This document shows positions 9,574-20,200 of a stretch of DNA of 64,000 bases, piece by piece (the stretch's first letter is position 1; each line of letters begins with the position of its first letter). Location of the stretch: contig NZ_JQML01000001.1 in the NCBI RefSeq assembly GCF_000744705.1, positions 3,730,017 through 3,794,016 of the forward strand, given 5' to 3'. Source of the stretch: Streptacidiphilus albus JL83. Its GTDB lineage: Bacteria; Actinomycetota; Actinomycetes; Streptomycetales; Streptomycetaceae. The notes below the pieces were generated by a model, which was not told the origin of the DNA, searched no databases, and saw nothing but the letters and a program-made list of their open reading frames with translations. Made by a program: the position numbers and the translations under genes.

Positions 9574-12500
9574 ATGGGCAAAATACGACGTGCGCATACG
9601 TCGAGCGGAGGACTGGCAGTGCTGCTCGCAGGCGCACTGGCGGCGACGGCGCTCACGGCGGCGCCGAGCGCATTCGCCACGCCTCAGCCGACCGTCCGAC
9701 AGGGAATTGCCGGCAGTGGCGCAGAAGTATCTGCACCAAGGCTTTTGACGGCCGATCAGGCTGTGGCGCAGGCTCGGGCTACCCACCGTTCAGTAGTGGC
9801 ATCGGCGTTGACGACTGCGACCGAGCTGACCACCGCCAGTCCGAGCGGAATGCTGACTCTCGCTCAGAGCGCCGTACCCAGCCGCGTGTTCCAGCACGGA
9901 GCGTGGGCCGACCTGGATCCGACCCTGCGGGCCAATGCCGACGGCACGGTGTCGCCGGTGGCGACGACCGACGCGGTCGTCCTGTCCGGTGGCGGTCGCG
10001 GACCGGTCGCCGAGATGTACACCGGCGGCCAGGGCTTCACCCTCACCCTGCCGGTCGCCCTGCCGCGCCCGAGCCTCTCCGGCGCCAGCGCCCACTACGC
10101 CAACGTTTTGCCCGGCGTGGACCTGACCGTCACCGTCCTGTCCGACGGCGCCGTCAGCGACGTCTTCACCGTCCGCAATCGCGCCGCGTCCCATGACCCG
10201 GGCCTGGCCGGCCTGCTGGACGCCACGGCCACCACCACCCGTGGCCTGCACCTGGCCACCGACAAGACCGGCGACCTGGCCGTCACCGACACACACGGCC
10301 GTCCCCTCTACACCGCACCCGCTCCCCAGGCCTGGGACTCCACCGCCACTGCCTTGCCCACCGGCACCGCCGCCCGTGCCCGCAGCGCCGCCCTGGCCCT
10401 GCCCGCGCCCAGTACCAGCGCGCCCGCCCACGGCGCCCACACCGCCACCCTCACCGCCGCCATCCGCACCAATGCCATCGACCTCACCGCCCCGACCGCT
10501 CTGCTCGACGCACCCGGCACCGCCTACCCCGTCTACCTCGACCCCACCTATACCCCCGAATGGGGCAACACGGGCTGGTCCAGCCCCGGCGCCGGCGTCG
10601 CCTCCGAGAACTACTGGAACAGCACCGTCGACTCCGTCGACACCCCGCTGCGCTCCGAGGTCGGCAACAGTAGTTCCGTCCAGGACGAGGCCATGAGCCT
10701 GTTCAACTACCCCATCCCCTACTCGGCCCTGCACGGCGCGAAGATCTACGGCGCCTACTTCGGGATTACCGAGACCTACTCCTGGGCCTGCCCCACCTCC
10801 GGCCACGACCAGACGGTGGACCTCTACGCCCCTTCCCAGGTCCTGAACTCCTCCAACGCCAACTGGAATGCCTGGTCCGGCAGCTTGGGCAACACGGTCG
10901 CCTCCAACTCCTTCGCCCTGGGCTACAACTCCAGTTGTCCCGCCGGTGCCGCGCCCGCCTTCACCAGCGGTGCTCTGACCACCGACATCACCAACGACAT
11001 CGCCAACAACGTCCATACCCAGACCCTGGCCCTGCGTGCCGACGACCACAGCGACAACTACGCCTTCAAGAAGTTCGACCCCCGCAGTGCGATCCTCACC
11101 ATCACCTACGACAAGTACCCCAACGCCCCTACCGGTCTGAAGACCGTCCCGGCCACCAACTGCGCAGGCAGTGCCCTGGGCGACACCGGGGTCACCATCT
11201 ACGCCACCCAGTCCACCCCCACCAACAGCTCACTGACCAGCACCTTCAACCTCTACAAGACCTCCGACGGCACCAAGACCAATCTGCTGACCAGCGCCAA
11301 CGGCGTCGCCTCCGACACCTGGACTGGAGGGTCCGGACAACAGGCCGTACTCACTCTGCCTGAGTCCTTCTTCTCCAAACTGGCCGGCGGCGTAGAGACC
11401 AACTTCTCCTTCGTCGCTGAGAGCACCGACGGCACCCTAAGCTCCAGTTGGGCCCCTTCTGCCTGCACCTTCGGTTGGGACCCGACCCGGCCCGGCACTC
11501 CCGGCGTGGTGACAAACCCCTCCCCGCCGACCGGCGCCCAGACCTGCCTCACCCTCGGCGGCTCCGCTGGCACCATCGAGCCGATCGGCAGCACCTGCGC
11601 CTTCAACCTCACCCCGCCCACCACCAACCCGACCGCGGGCGGCACCCCCAAGCAGACCCCGATCTCGGGCTATTCCTACCAGGTCAATCAGGCGCCCCCG
11701 GTCACCGTCGCCGCAACGGGCTCTGCCAGCATTACCGTGCCACTGCCCCGTCTGGTCAACACCCTGACCGTCAGCGCGCTGTCTCCCGGCGGGAATATCG
11801 GCTCCGCCATCACCGTGTGGTTCGACGGCACCAAACTGAGCCCGCCGGCCAATGACGGCGACCTCACGCTCGACGGTACGCCGGACCTGATCATCCCTGG
11901 CGGCACGACCGGTGCGTTCGCGCCCGGCCTGTGGCTGGCCAGTGGCAGTAGCAACGGCAGCGTCAGCAGCAGCCCGATCAACATCGGCGTCACCGGATTG
12001 GGCGTCAACTCCAACGGCTCCCCGGCCGACTGGAACGGCACGCAGGCCGTCAGCAGCAGCTTCTGTGGCAACGGCGCCCAGGATGTCCTCGCCTACTTCC
12101 CCACCGGCGTCAACGCCGGCGGCGGCGACGTCGCCTGCAACGACGGCAGCAGTGACCCGCTGCACGGAACCAACCTCAACACCGACAGCGCCCCGTACGT
12201 CCTCCCGGCCGGCTCGCTGACCGACAACAACGGCAGCAATGTCACCGACGTCGCCGCCGCCGGAAACACCAGCGGCAAGAGCACTGGCCTGCCCGACCTG
12301 CTGGCCACTGGCGCCGACGGAAACCTCTACCTCTACTACTCCGGCACTCCGAACGGCTACGGCAACCTCTTCGACGAATGCGCCGGCACCTGCTATGAGC
12401 TCACCGGCCTGGCCAGCCCCGACGGCACGGGCTGGAACAACTGGACGATCACGACGGCGCAGTTGGCCGGCGGAACGGCCATGTACCTGTGGAACCGTGG

Positions 12501-14112
12501 CACCGGAGCCCTGGACCTGTGGACAGGTCTGGCGCTCAGCAGCAACGGCACCAGCCTGACCACCACCGGCCAGTACACCATCACTGACGGCGTCACCACC
12601 TTCTGGAACAAACTGGCCTCCGACCCCATCGTGCTCCGCGCGGCGGACATGACCGGCTCCGGCATCCCCGACCTCTGGGCCACCGACACCACCACCGGCA
12701 CGACCACCAGCTACCTGCCCCCTGCCCTGAGTACCAGCATGCCGTCACCCACCTCCTCCGGCGGCCAGTCCAGTTCGGCCGCCGACGACGCGCACACCTG
12801 GCCCCTGGACGACATCGGCTCGGCCACGTCGGGTAGTACCGTCACCACCACCGCCGACACCGCGGGCAACCCCGCGCTGCCCCTCACCAGCGCAGGCAGC
12901 GGCGTGACCTGGGACAGCAGCAACCCCAACCTCCCTGCCGACATCGACCTGGACGGTTCCAGCACCAGCACCCTGACATCCACGCAGGCAGTCAACGTCG
13001 GCAGCAGCTTCAGTGCCTCGTTGTGGGTGAACACCGCGGCAGCAAGCGGCGTTGCCCTGGCTCAGGGGGGCAGCTTCGCTTCCGGATTCGTCCTCTACCC
13101 CGGCCCCAGCGGCTGGGAGTTCTGCATGGCGAACAAGGACAGCACCGGCTACGCGTACAACTGCGCCTACGGCGGCACCGTCGCCCTCAGTGCCTGGACG
13201 CATGTGACCATCACCTACAACGCGACCACCCAGGCCATGGCCCTGTACATCGACGGGCAGCCGCTGGGCACTGCCACCCACGCCCCCGCCAGCGGGTTCA
13301 CCGGCAAGTTCATGGTCGGAGAGGAGCTCTACCAGGGTGCCTACTATCCCGGTTTCAGCGGCTCGCTGTCCGACATCGAGCTCTGGAACCAGGCACTGAC
13401 CCCGGCCCAGGTTGCCACTCAGGGCGGCATCGCCGGGTACGTCCCGCCCGCCTCCGGACAGTGGGAGCTCAACAACAGCACCGGCACCGTCGCCGCCGAC
13501 AGCTCCGCCGGCAACCACCCGGCCACCATCGGCGGCGGAGCCACCTGGGCCTCGGACCCGACCTACCCGGGCCAGTCCCTGTCCCTGAACGGCTCCACCG
13601 GCTACGCCGCCACGGCCGGACCCGTCGTGGACAGCAGCAAGAGCATCACTGCCTCCGTCTGGGTCAAGCTCAACGCCAACTCGGCCAATTCGGTGTTCCT
13701 ATCCCAGTCCGACACCACCGGCGCCACGTTCGGCTACGAGCTCTACTACTCGGTCGGTGCCAATGCCTGGGCATTCGGCAAGTGCAACACCGATGTCGCA
13801 AACACCGGCATCTCGGCGCTCTACGGCCCGAGCAGCGGAGTCGACAGCGCGTCACTGGGCACCTGGACCATGGTGACCGGGGTCTTCAACGCCGGCACCA
13901 ACCTGATGCAGCTCTACGTGGACGGCACGCTGGTCTCCTCCGGCACGTACGCCGGAACCGCGTGGAACGCGGCCGGGAACTTCCAGATCGGCCGTCTCAT
14001 CAACAGCGGCGGATACGGCCAGTACGCCGCGGCGAACCTGAGTCAGGTCAACGTGTGGAACAGCGCACTGACCCCTGACCAGGTCAACTCGCTCTACCAG
14101 CAGGGCAGCTAG
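9574..14112 (+). CDS. Large secreted LamG/concanavalin-like multidomain protein
   Basis: 1512 residues from ATG 9574, which has AAAAGGG just upstream and begins directly with a Sec signal peptide (MGKIRRAHTSS, then an Ala/Leu-rich core ending APSAFA near residue 35). A longer frame from 9514 adds a basic, unlikely extension. The N-terminal third is a secretion-associated beta-rich region. A fibronectin-like stretch follows at about 519-628, a region of Asp/Gly-rich repeats resembling VCBS/FG-GAP blades at about 759-1049, and two LamG jellyroll domains at about 1132-1287 and 1329-1507 (SLWVNTA...WTHVTITYN...YIDGQPLG, then a second copy). LamG folds bind glycans or proteins. It is divergent from the RHS toxin and shares its secreted character; a role as surface partner or adhesin is inference. 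A strong hairpin follows the stop. Confidence 0.8.
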   Translation: MGKIRRAHTSSGGLAVLLAGALAATALTAAPSAFATPQPTVRQGIAGSGAEVSAPRLLTADQAVAQARATHRSVVASALTTATELTTASPSGMLTLAQSAVPSRVFQHGAWADLDPTLRANADGTVSPVATTDAVVLSGGGRGPVAEMYTGGQGFTLTLPVALPRPSLSGASAHYANVLPGVDLTVTVLSDGAVSDVFTVRNRAASHDPGLAGLLDATATTTRGLHLATDKTGDLAVTDTHGRPLYTAPAPQAWDSTATALPTGTAARARSAALALPAPSTSAPAHGAHTATLTAAIRTNAIDLTAPTALLDAPGTAYPVYLDPTYTPEWGNTGWSSPGAGVASENYWNSTVDSVDTPLRSEVGNSSSVQDEAMSLFNYPIPYSALHGAKIYGAYFGITETYSWACPTSGHDQTVDLYAPSQVLNSSNANWNAWSGSLGNTVASNSFALGYNSSCPAGAAPAFTSGALTTDITNDIANNVHTQTLALRADDHSDNYAFKKFDPRSAILTITYDKYPNAPTGLKTVPATNCAGSALGDTGVTIYATQSTPTNSSLTSTFNLYKTSDGTKTNLLTSANGVASDTWTGGSGQQAVLTLPESFFSKLAGGVETNFSFVAESTDGTLSSSWAPSACTFGWDPTRPGTPGVVTNPSPPTGAQTCLTLGGSAGTIEPIGSTCAFNLTPPTTNPTAGGTPKQTPISGYSYQVNQAPPVTVAATGSASITVPLPRLVNTLTVSALSPGGNIGSAITVWFDGTKLSPPANDGDLTLDGTPDLIIPGGTTGAFAPGLWLASGSSNGSVSSSPINIGVTGLGVNSNGSPADWNGTQAVSSSFCGNGAQDVLAYFPTGVNAGGGDVACNDGSSDPLHGTNLNTDSAPYVLPAGSLTDNNGSNVTDVAAAGNTSGKSTGLPDLLATGADGNLYLYYSGTPNGYGNLFDECAGTCYELTGLASPDGTGWNNWTITTAQLAGGTAMYLWNRGTGALDLWTGLALSSNGTSLTTTGQYTITDGVTTFWNKLASDPIVLRAADMTGSGIPDLWATDTTTGTTTSYLPPALSTSMPSPTSSGGQSSSAADDAHTWPLDDIGSATSGSTVTTTADTAGNPALPLTSAGSGVTWDSSNPNLPADIDLDGSSTSTLTSTQAVNVGSSFSASLWVNTAAASGVALAQGGSFASGFVLYPGPSGWEFCMANKDSTGYAYNCAYGGTVALSAWTHVTITYNATTQAMALYIDGQPLGTATHAPASGFTGKFMVGEELYQGAYYPGFSGSLSDIELWNQALTPAQVATQGGIAGYVPPASGQWELNNSTGTVAADSSAGNHPATIGGGATWASDPTYPGQSLSLNGSTGYAATAGPVVDSSKSITASVWVKLNANSANSVFLSQSDTTGATFGYELYYSVGANAWAFGKCNTDVANTGISALYGPSSGVDSASLGTWTMVTGVFNAGTNLMQLYVDGTLVSSGTYAGTAWNAAGNFQIGRLINSGGYGQYAAANLSQVNVWNSALTPDQVNSLYQQGS

Positions 14113-14121
14113 CTGAAGCAG

Positions 14122-14162
14122 CCGGTGGCCCCGGCCCGCACCACGCGGGTCGGGGCCACCGG
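14122..14162. terminator. Hairpin terminator between convergent genes
   Basis: Perfect 12-bp outer arms (14122-14133 and 14151-14162), continued by a near-complementary inner GC stem. It lies ten bases after the LamG gene stop and upstream of the convergent sigma-factor 3' end, so it could serve both directions. Confidence 0.7.
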
Positions 14163-14212
14163 TTTGTCGTCTCGCACCTCCGTCCCACCCGGTCGGCGGG
14201 GCCATTCGGGCG

Positions 14213-15445
14213 CTACCCGCGCAGGCGGCGGGCTCGGGAGTCCAGGTAGCGCCGTTCGGCGAGGCTGGCGGTGGCCCTCGCGGCGCGGCGGTAGTGGTCG
14301 TGGGCGGCGCCCGTGTCGCCGGTGCGTTCCAGCAGGTGCGCCCGTACCGAGAGCAGTCGGTGGTGGCCGGCCATCCGCTCGTCGGCGTCCAGGGTGGCGA
14401 GCAGGGCCAGGCCGGCCTGCGGGCCCGCGGTCTCGGCGAGGGCGATCGCCCGGTTGAGGGTGACCATCGGGTTGGGCGCGATCCGCTCCAGGATCAGGTA
14501 GAGGGTGTGCACCTGCGGCCAGTCGGTCTCCTCGGCCGTGGCAGCGGTCGAATGGGTGGCGGCGATCGCCGCCTGCAGCTGGTAGGGCCCCAGTACCGGG
14601 TCGGCCAGCGACGCCTTGGCCAGCTCGGTCCCCTCGTCGATCAATGCGCGGTCCCACCGGGTCCGGTCCTGCTCGTCCAGGGGCACCAGGTCGCCGGAGG
14701 CCGTCGTCCGGGCCTCGCGGCGGGCGTGGGTGAGCAGCATCAGCGCGAGCAGCCCGGTCACCTCGCCGTCCTCGGGCAGCTGCGCGTGCACCGTCCGGGT
14801 CAGCCGGATCGCCTCGCGGGCGAGGTCGGCGCGGTGCAGCCGGCTGCCCGAGGAGGCGGTGTAGCCCTCGTTGAAGATCAGGTAGAGCACGTGCAGGACA
14901 ACCCGCAGCCGCTCCTCGCGCTCCGCGCCCTCCGGCAGGCCGAATGAGCTGCCGGCCGCCTTGATCCGCTGCTTGGCCCGGCTGATCCGGGCCGCCATCG
15001 TGGCCTCCGGCACCAGGAACGCGCGGGCGATCTCGGCCGTGGTCAGGCCACCGACGGCGCGCAGGGTCAGTGCCGTCCGGGAGGCCGCGGTGAGCGCCGG
15101 ATGGCAGCACAGGAACAGCAGCAGCAGCGTGTCGTCGGTGTCCGGGACGTCCTCGGGCTCGGGCACCACCTCGGCGGCGGTCGCCCACTCCCGGTCGCGG
15201 CGCGCGTGGTCGCTGCGCATCTGGTCGATCAGCCGCCGGCCGGCGACGGTCGTCAGCCAGCCGCGCGGGTTGTCCGGTACGCCCTCGGTCGGCCACTGCA
15301 GGCTGGCGGCGAGCACGGCCTCCTGGACCGCGTCCTCGCAGCCCTCGAACCGGCCGTACCGGCGGACCAGTGTGCCGAGGACCTGCGGCGTCAGTTCACG
15401 CAGCAGGTCCTCGATCACCGGTGCCGCCCTGCCTCCAGCTGTCAT
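14213..15445 (-). CDS. ECF42-type RNA polymerase sigma factor
   Basis: A 410-residue protein. Sigma region 2 is near the N-terminus (EDAVQEAVLAASLQWP, NPRGWLTTVAGRRLIDQMR). Region 4 follows at about 110-165 (LTLRAVGGLTTAEIARAFLV, then MAARISRAKQRI). A long C-terminal extension of about 240 residues includes LYLIFNEGYTASSG, LLTHARREAR and LAEAVGPQ-like TPR segments characteristic of the ECF42 group (DUF6596). ECF42 factors are typically encoded beside a DGPF/YCII protein, and that is what is found: its start overlaps the stop of the YCII gene by four bases (ATGA), so the two are translationally coupled. No anti-sigma gene is visible. In other actinobacteria this group has been linked to stress or specialised metabolism; its target here is unknown. 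Confidence 0.9.
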   Translation of the reverse strand: MTAGGRAAPVIEDLLRELTPQVLGTLVRRYGRFEGCEDAVQEAVLAASLQWPTEGVPDNPRGWLTTVAGRRLIDQMRSDHARRDREWATAAEVVPEPEDVPDTDDTLLLLFLCCHPALTAASRTALTLRAVGGLTTAEIARAFLVPEATMAARISRAKQRIKAAGSSFGLPEGAEREERLRVVLHVLYLIFNEGYTASSGSRLHRADLAREAIRLTRTVHAQLPEDGEVTGLLALMLLTHARREARTTASGDLVPLDEQDRTRWDRALIDEGTELAKASLADPVLGPYQLQAAIAATHSTAATAEETDWPQVHTLYLILERIAPNPMVTLNRAIALAETAGPQAGLALLATLDADERMAGHHRLLSVRAHLLERTGDTGAAHDHYRRAARATASLAERRYLDSRARRLRG

Positions 15446-15813
15446 GCCTCCAATTGTCCGTCGGCGAACATCACCTGGCGCACCTCGACACCCAGACCGG
15501 GGATCGCGGAGTCCGGGATCTGCGCCGCCAGCTCGATCGCCCGCTCCAGGTGCTCGCAGTCGACCAGGTAGAAGCCGCCCAGGAACTCCTTGGACTCCAG
15601 GAAGGGTCCGTCGGTCACCACCGGCTGACCGTTGCGGACCGTCACCACGGCGGCCTGCGAGGGATCGACCAGCGCCTGGGTGGTGAGCAGCTCACCGGAC
15701 TTCTTGAGCTCCTCGATGAACGCGCCGTGGCCGGCGCCGATCGCCGCCTTCTCCTCGTCGGTCAGCGCGTCCAGTACGGCCGGGTTGATGTACAGACTGA
15801 TCAGGAACTGCAT
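15442..15813 (-). CDS. YCII-related DGPF-motif protein, ECF42 partner
   Basis: 123 residues from ATG 15813, preceded by GAGGAG with six bases of spacing; an in-frame start seven codons upstream lacks this. The protein is a single YCII (dimeric alpha-beta barrel) domain, with the diagnostic VTDGPFLESKEFLGGFYLVD motif near the centre and a C-terminal EVRQVMF strand. DGPF proteins accompany ECF42 sigma factors and are proposed to take part in signal sensing, though the mechanism is unresolved. It overlaps the downstream sigma gene by four bases and is the first gene of this two-gene operon. Confidence 0.9.
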   Translation of the reverse strand: MQFLISLYINPAVLDALTDEEKAAIGAGHGAFIEELKKSGELLTTQALVDPSQAAVVTVRNGQPVVTDGPFLESKEFLGGFYLVDCEHLERAIELAAQIPDSAIPGLGVEVRQVMFADGQLEA

Positions 15814-16175
15814 CACGCACTCCTCGTGGTTCACGAGCCTTCACGAGCCCGGACGGGCCCTTCGACCGGTTGGTCGGAGCCGCCGCCGCGTTCTTGACAT
15901 CCCCCGCCAGAACTTTCGCACGAGCGGTGTCAGGAAGCTCCCGGCCACTCCGGCCGACCGGCGAGACGTCGGTGGAGCCGAGACCGGCGGGGCGCCGGCA
16001 GCAGCAGCCCTCGGGGCCGCTCGGGACCGCTCGGCACCGCCGGGGACCGGTGGCAGGCCCGGTGTGTAGGGTCCTTGATCATGACCGTGTCGAACAATGG
16101 CGTTCGCATGTCCCGTCCGCTGCCCCACCCCGACGCGCCCTCCGGCGGTGCGCACCTCGGCGGTGTCCGGCCCCG
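15814..16175. promoter_or_regulatory. Divergent intergenic region upstream of YCII gene and AEC transporter
   Basis: About 360 bp between divergent starts, presumably holding both promoters. Open frames continue through it, but none has recognisable protein features and the AEC family N-terminus begins only at 16176. Confidence 0.4.
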
Positions 16176-17192
16176 ATGAGACTGATATCCGCATTCATAC
16201 CGATCTGGTGTCTCGCAGCCGCGGGATACGGAGCAAGACGGCAGCGCCTGCTGGGCGACGACGCGGCGTCGGTACTGGGACGATTCGTCTTCCACCTCGC
16301 CATGCCGGCCGCGCTGTTCACCACCATGGCCGCGACACCGGTGTCGCGGTTCTCGCTGCCGCCGCTGCTGGCCTTCGCCGGCAGCGCCGTGGCGGTGATC
16401 GCACTGAGCTGGCTGCTGATCAGCCGGTGGTTCGGCCGCCGCCCCGGCGAACGTCCGATCTGGGCCATGGCGGCCGGCTATGTGAACTCGGCCAACCTCG
16501 GCATCCCGGTGGCCCAGCAGATCCTCGGCAGCGTCTCGTTCCTCGCCGAAGTGGTCCTGGTGCAGACCCTGCTGATCACCCCCGTCATCCTGATCGCGCT
16601 GGACCGCCACCACGCCGAGGACGGCCGGATCCACCTGCGCCGGATCGCCACCCTGCCGCTGCGCAATCCGGTGATCCTCGCCTCGCTGCTGGGCGTGGTC
16701 TGGTCCGCGACCAAGCTGCCGGTCCCGGGGACGGCACGGACCACCCTCGGGCTGCTGGCGGCGGCGGCCGTACCGGCCGGGCTGGTCGCCCTGGGCGCGT
16801 CGCTCCACGTCACGCGGCCGGAGGTCGCGCAGCCGCCAGAGGACGCACCGCCCGAGAGCGCGCAGCCCGAGGGCGCGCAGCCCGAGGGCGCGCAGCCGGA
16901 GGGCCGGGGCGACCGTGCCGCCGGCACCGCGCGCGGCGAGCTGGCGGCCGTCACCGCGCTCAAGCTGCTGGGGCAGCCGCTGCTCGCGCTGGGCGCCGGC
17001 TGGGCGCTGGGGCTGTCCCGTCCGGAGCTGCTCGCCGTGGTCGTCTGCGCCGGACTGCCCACGGCCCAGAACACCTTCATCTTCGCCCAGGAGTACGACA
17101 CCGGCGAGGCCCTGGCCAGCCGTAGCGTCGCGCTCACCACCGCGCTGTCGCTGGCGACCCTGGCCGCAGCCGCAGCGCTGCTGGGACGCTGA
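16176..17192 (+). CDS. AEC-family (auxin efflux carrier type) transporter
   Basis: 338 residues from ATG 16176, where the family-typical first membrane helix begins (MRLISAFIPIWCLAAAGYGA). The frame is open for another hundred codons upstream, but that part is Arg/Pro-rich and unlike the family. About ten membrane segments are visible. The central NSANLGIPVAQQILG motif and the late GLPTAQNTFIFAQEY motif are hallmarks of AEC/PIN-like carriers (TC 2.A.69), which export small organic anions across the inner membrane. The cytoplasmic loop carries a tandem QPEGA repeat near residues 228-243, encoded by three 15-bp DNA units at 16860-16904. A terminator follows the stop. Confidence 0.85.
   Translation: MRLISAFIPIWCLAAAGYGARRQRLLGDDAASVLGRFVFHLAMPAALFTTMAATPVSRFSLPPLLAFAGSAVAVIALSWLLISRWFGRRPGERPIWAMAAGYVNSANLGIPVAQQILGSVSFLAEVVLVQTLLITPVILIALDRHHAEDGRIHLRRIATLPLRNPVILASLLGVVWSATKLPVPGTARTTLGLLAAAAVPAGLVALGASLHVTRPEVAQPPEDAPPESAQPEGAQPEGAQPEGRGDRAAGTARGELAAVTALKLLGQPLLALGAGWALGLSRPELLAVVVCAGLPTAQNTFIFAQEYDTGEALASRSVALTTALSLATLAAAAALLGR
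16860..16904 (+). repeat. Three tandem 15-bp units inside the AEC gene
   Basis: Units of GCGCAGCCCGAGGGC, the third with one substitution, encode repeated Ala-Gln-Pro-Glu-Gly in the central loop of the transporter. Likely a slippage-prone, length-variable linker. Confidence 0.8.
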
Positions 17193-17210
17193 CCGACCGT
17201 CCGGCAAACG

Positions 17211-17250
17211 CCGTTCGGCCGGGCTCCCCTGCGGGAACCCGGCCGAACGG
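17211..17250. terminator. Hairpin terminator between convergent AEC and chitin-binding protein genes
   Basis: Perfect 13-bp GC-rich outer arms (17211-17223 and 17238-17250), with partial inner pairing. Located 18 bp after the transporter stop and 22 bp before the stop of the convergent gene, so probably bidirectional. Confidence 0.75.
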
Positions 17251-17272
17251 AGACGGAAGCAGTACCGGCCGA

Positions 17273-20200
17273 CTAGCCGATCTTCTTCCAGCCCCCGTTC
17301 ACCGTGTCCGGGGTCTGGTCGCGGGTGTACCACTTGGCCTGGTACGTGCCGCCCTGGTAGGTGACCTGGTCGCCGGAGTTGTAGACGGTGGTCGGGGTCC
17401 ACGGCGCGATGCCGTTCGGACCGGGGGCCGCCTGCTGCTGCCACGGGCCGGTGACCGAGCCGGGGGTGTCGTTCTGGGTGTACCAGCCGGCCTTGAAGGT
17501 CAGGCCGTTGTGGACGACCACGTCACCGGCGTTGAAGACCCGCGAGGCCGTCCAGACCGCCGTGCCGTTCTCGGTCATGACGATCTCCTGCCAGGGGCCG
17601 TTCGGGGCTCCGGGCAGCTGGTTCTGGGTGTACCAGGAGGCCGTGTACAGGTTGCCCTGGTATCCGACCTGGTCACCGGTGTGGTAGATCGCCGTGGCGC
17701 TCCACGCGGCCGGCAGGCCGACCGTGACGGTCAACGTCTGCAGCGCCGGGGTGAGCAGCGGGCTGCCCGAGTAGGACGCCAGGATCACATGGCTGCCGGC
17801 GGCCAGGCCGACCGGCAGGGTGAACGTCGCCGTGCCGTCGGCCAGGGTGGCCGTGCCGCGCGCGGTGGCGCCCTCGGTCAGGGTGACCGTGCCGGCGGCC
17901 GGCAGGCCGGGGGAGGCGACCGTCACCGTCACCGTGGCCGCCGTCCCGTACCGGGCGGCCGGGGCGGTGGTGGTGACCGCCGGAACGACCGGGCTGATCG
18001 CCGGAACCACCAGTTGGTGGGCGGTCTCCACGTTCCCGGCCCGGTCGGTCGAGCGGTAGGAGATCGTCTGCGCGGTGAGCTGCGGGGTCACCGGGAAGGG
18101 CCCGGTGTACGTGGTCCAGGCGCCGCTGCCCAGCTGGTACTGGGTCAGCGCCACGCCCGAGCCGGCGTCGGTGGCGGTGAGGGTCACCGTCACCGGGGCG
18201 ATGATGGTCGCGCCCGCAGCGGCGGTCGCGGTGGTGCTCGGCGCGGTCGCGTCGTACTGGACCGGCGCCGAGACCGGGGCGGAGGCCACGCCCGCGCCGT
18301 CGGTCGCCCGGAACTGGTAGGTCCAGTTGCCCTCGGGCACCGACATCGCCCCGGCGTAGGCCGTCCAACTGCCGTTGCCGATGCGGAACTCGATGCTCGG
18401 CGTGGCTCCGGTGTCACCCGTCGCGGCGGCCGAGACGCTCGGGGCCGAGACGTACCAGCCGTTCTGGCCGTCCGGCGTGCCCGGGGTCACCGACGTGGTG
18501 ACCACCGGCGGCGCGTCGGGCGAGGTGATCACGACCGTGCCCCGGGCCGTGGCGGCGAACCCGTAGTCGTCGGTGCCGGTGACCGTGACCGGGTAGCTGC
18601 CGGCCACGGAGGCGTCGACCTGGGAGAGGTCGGCGTTGACCACGCCGTCGACGTTGAGCGAACCGCCGAGGCCGTCGAGGACCGCCGCCTGGTTCAGGCC
18701 GGGACCGGCCAGCGAGACCGAGCTGTTGGCCAGCTTGACCGAGACGACCGGCACCACCTGCACGGTCACCGCGACCGGGTCGGAGGCGTAGCCGTTCTCG
18801 GTCGCGGTCACCAGCACGGTGTAGTAGCCCGGCGTGGTGTAGTCGACCTTGCTCGCGTCGACGTTGACGCTCGCGTCGGCGGGACTCGCGGTCGCGCCGA
18901 CGGCGCTGCTCAGGGCGGCGGAGCCGGGCCCGTTGCCGACCTGGTAGACCAGCGCGTTCCTGGCCACGGTCACGGTCGGGGCCGAGGCCGACGGCTGCGG
19001 CACGCCGAGGGTGAAGGTGGTCACCACGGCGGCGTGGTTGCTGGTCCAGGCGTTGGAGTTGACGTTGCTGGACGAGGGCCAGCCCGCGACCAGGGTGTTG
19101 GAGCCGACCAGCTGCAGCTGGCTGCCGGCGTAGTCGACGTAGTCGATCCGGTCCTGCGGCTCGGCCGCACCGGTGGTCGGGTTGGTCGGCTCGATGGGCG
19201 ACCAGGTGTTCCCCGGGTCGGCCACCGGATCGGGGTTGGCCGCACGGAAGGAGTCCGTGAGACCGGCGCCGGTGATGGCGTCCGGCACCGGCCAGTCGAC
19301 CGCGCCGATGTTGCAGTGCGCGGCGGCGTCGGCCGTGGTCCAGTCGGCGGCTGACGGGGAGGCGAGGTCGCCGAGGAAGACCACCGGCGTGCTGCTGGCT
19401 GCGGCCGCATCGGGCTTGACCTCGGCGGCTATGGCCTGGGCCTGGGCGTAGCGGTTGCTCGCCAGCTCGGAGGCGACGATCGCCGCCGGGGTGGTCCCGG
19501 TGGTGGCGCAGGCCGTCTCGGGGCCGTAGCCGGTCTGGTCGAGCGCGGCGTCCCAGACCCGGAGGTTCTGGCCGTCCACGTTGACCGTCACGCCGACGGC
19601 GGGGGCGGTGCCGGTCGCGGCGACCACTCCGGTCGAGGAGATCGGGTAGGCCGAGACGATGCCGAGGCCGCCCGAGCCCTCGTAGGAGTACCAGCCGAGC
19701 GCCTGGGCGAGCTGCTGGGCGACGGTGCCGCCGTCCTGCTGGACGCCGATGACGTCGAGGCCGTTCTGGCCGATGACGGTGAGGTCCTTCAGCAGCGGGT
19801 TGTCCACATGGGTGCCCGCGTCCCAGAGGTTCCAGGTCGCGGTGGCGATCTGCGGGGCGTCACCGGCGGCGATCACCGGGACCTCGACCGTGATCGAGGA
19901 GGTGGTGGTCCCGTCGGTGGCCTGGACGGTGATGGTGCCCGGGTGCTGCGGCGCGCTGCCCGGCGCGGTGCCGGTCACCAGGCCGCTGCTGTTGACGCTG
20001 AGCCAGGAGTCGCCGCCGGTCTTGGTGTACGAGGTGACGGTGCCGCCGTTCCACAGGCCGGCCACCGACTGCGAGACCGCGCCGTTCACCCGGACCTGCG
20101 GACCGTGGAAGGTGTCGGTGACGAAGCCCGGGGCCACGGTGTTGATCGGGTTCGGGACGTCGACCGTCGCCTCGCTGGGCAGCGTGGCGGAGGCCGGCTT

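Noticed and set aside
15870-16175. Hundred-codon N-terminal extension of the AEC transporter
   Set aside because: Arg/Pro-rich and unlike the family; the first membrane helix starts at the ATG at 16176.
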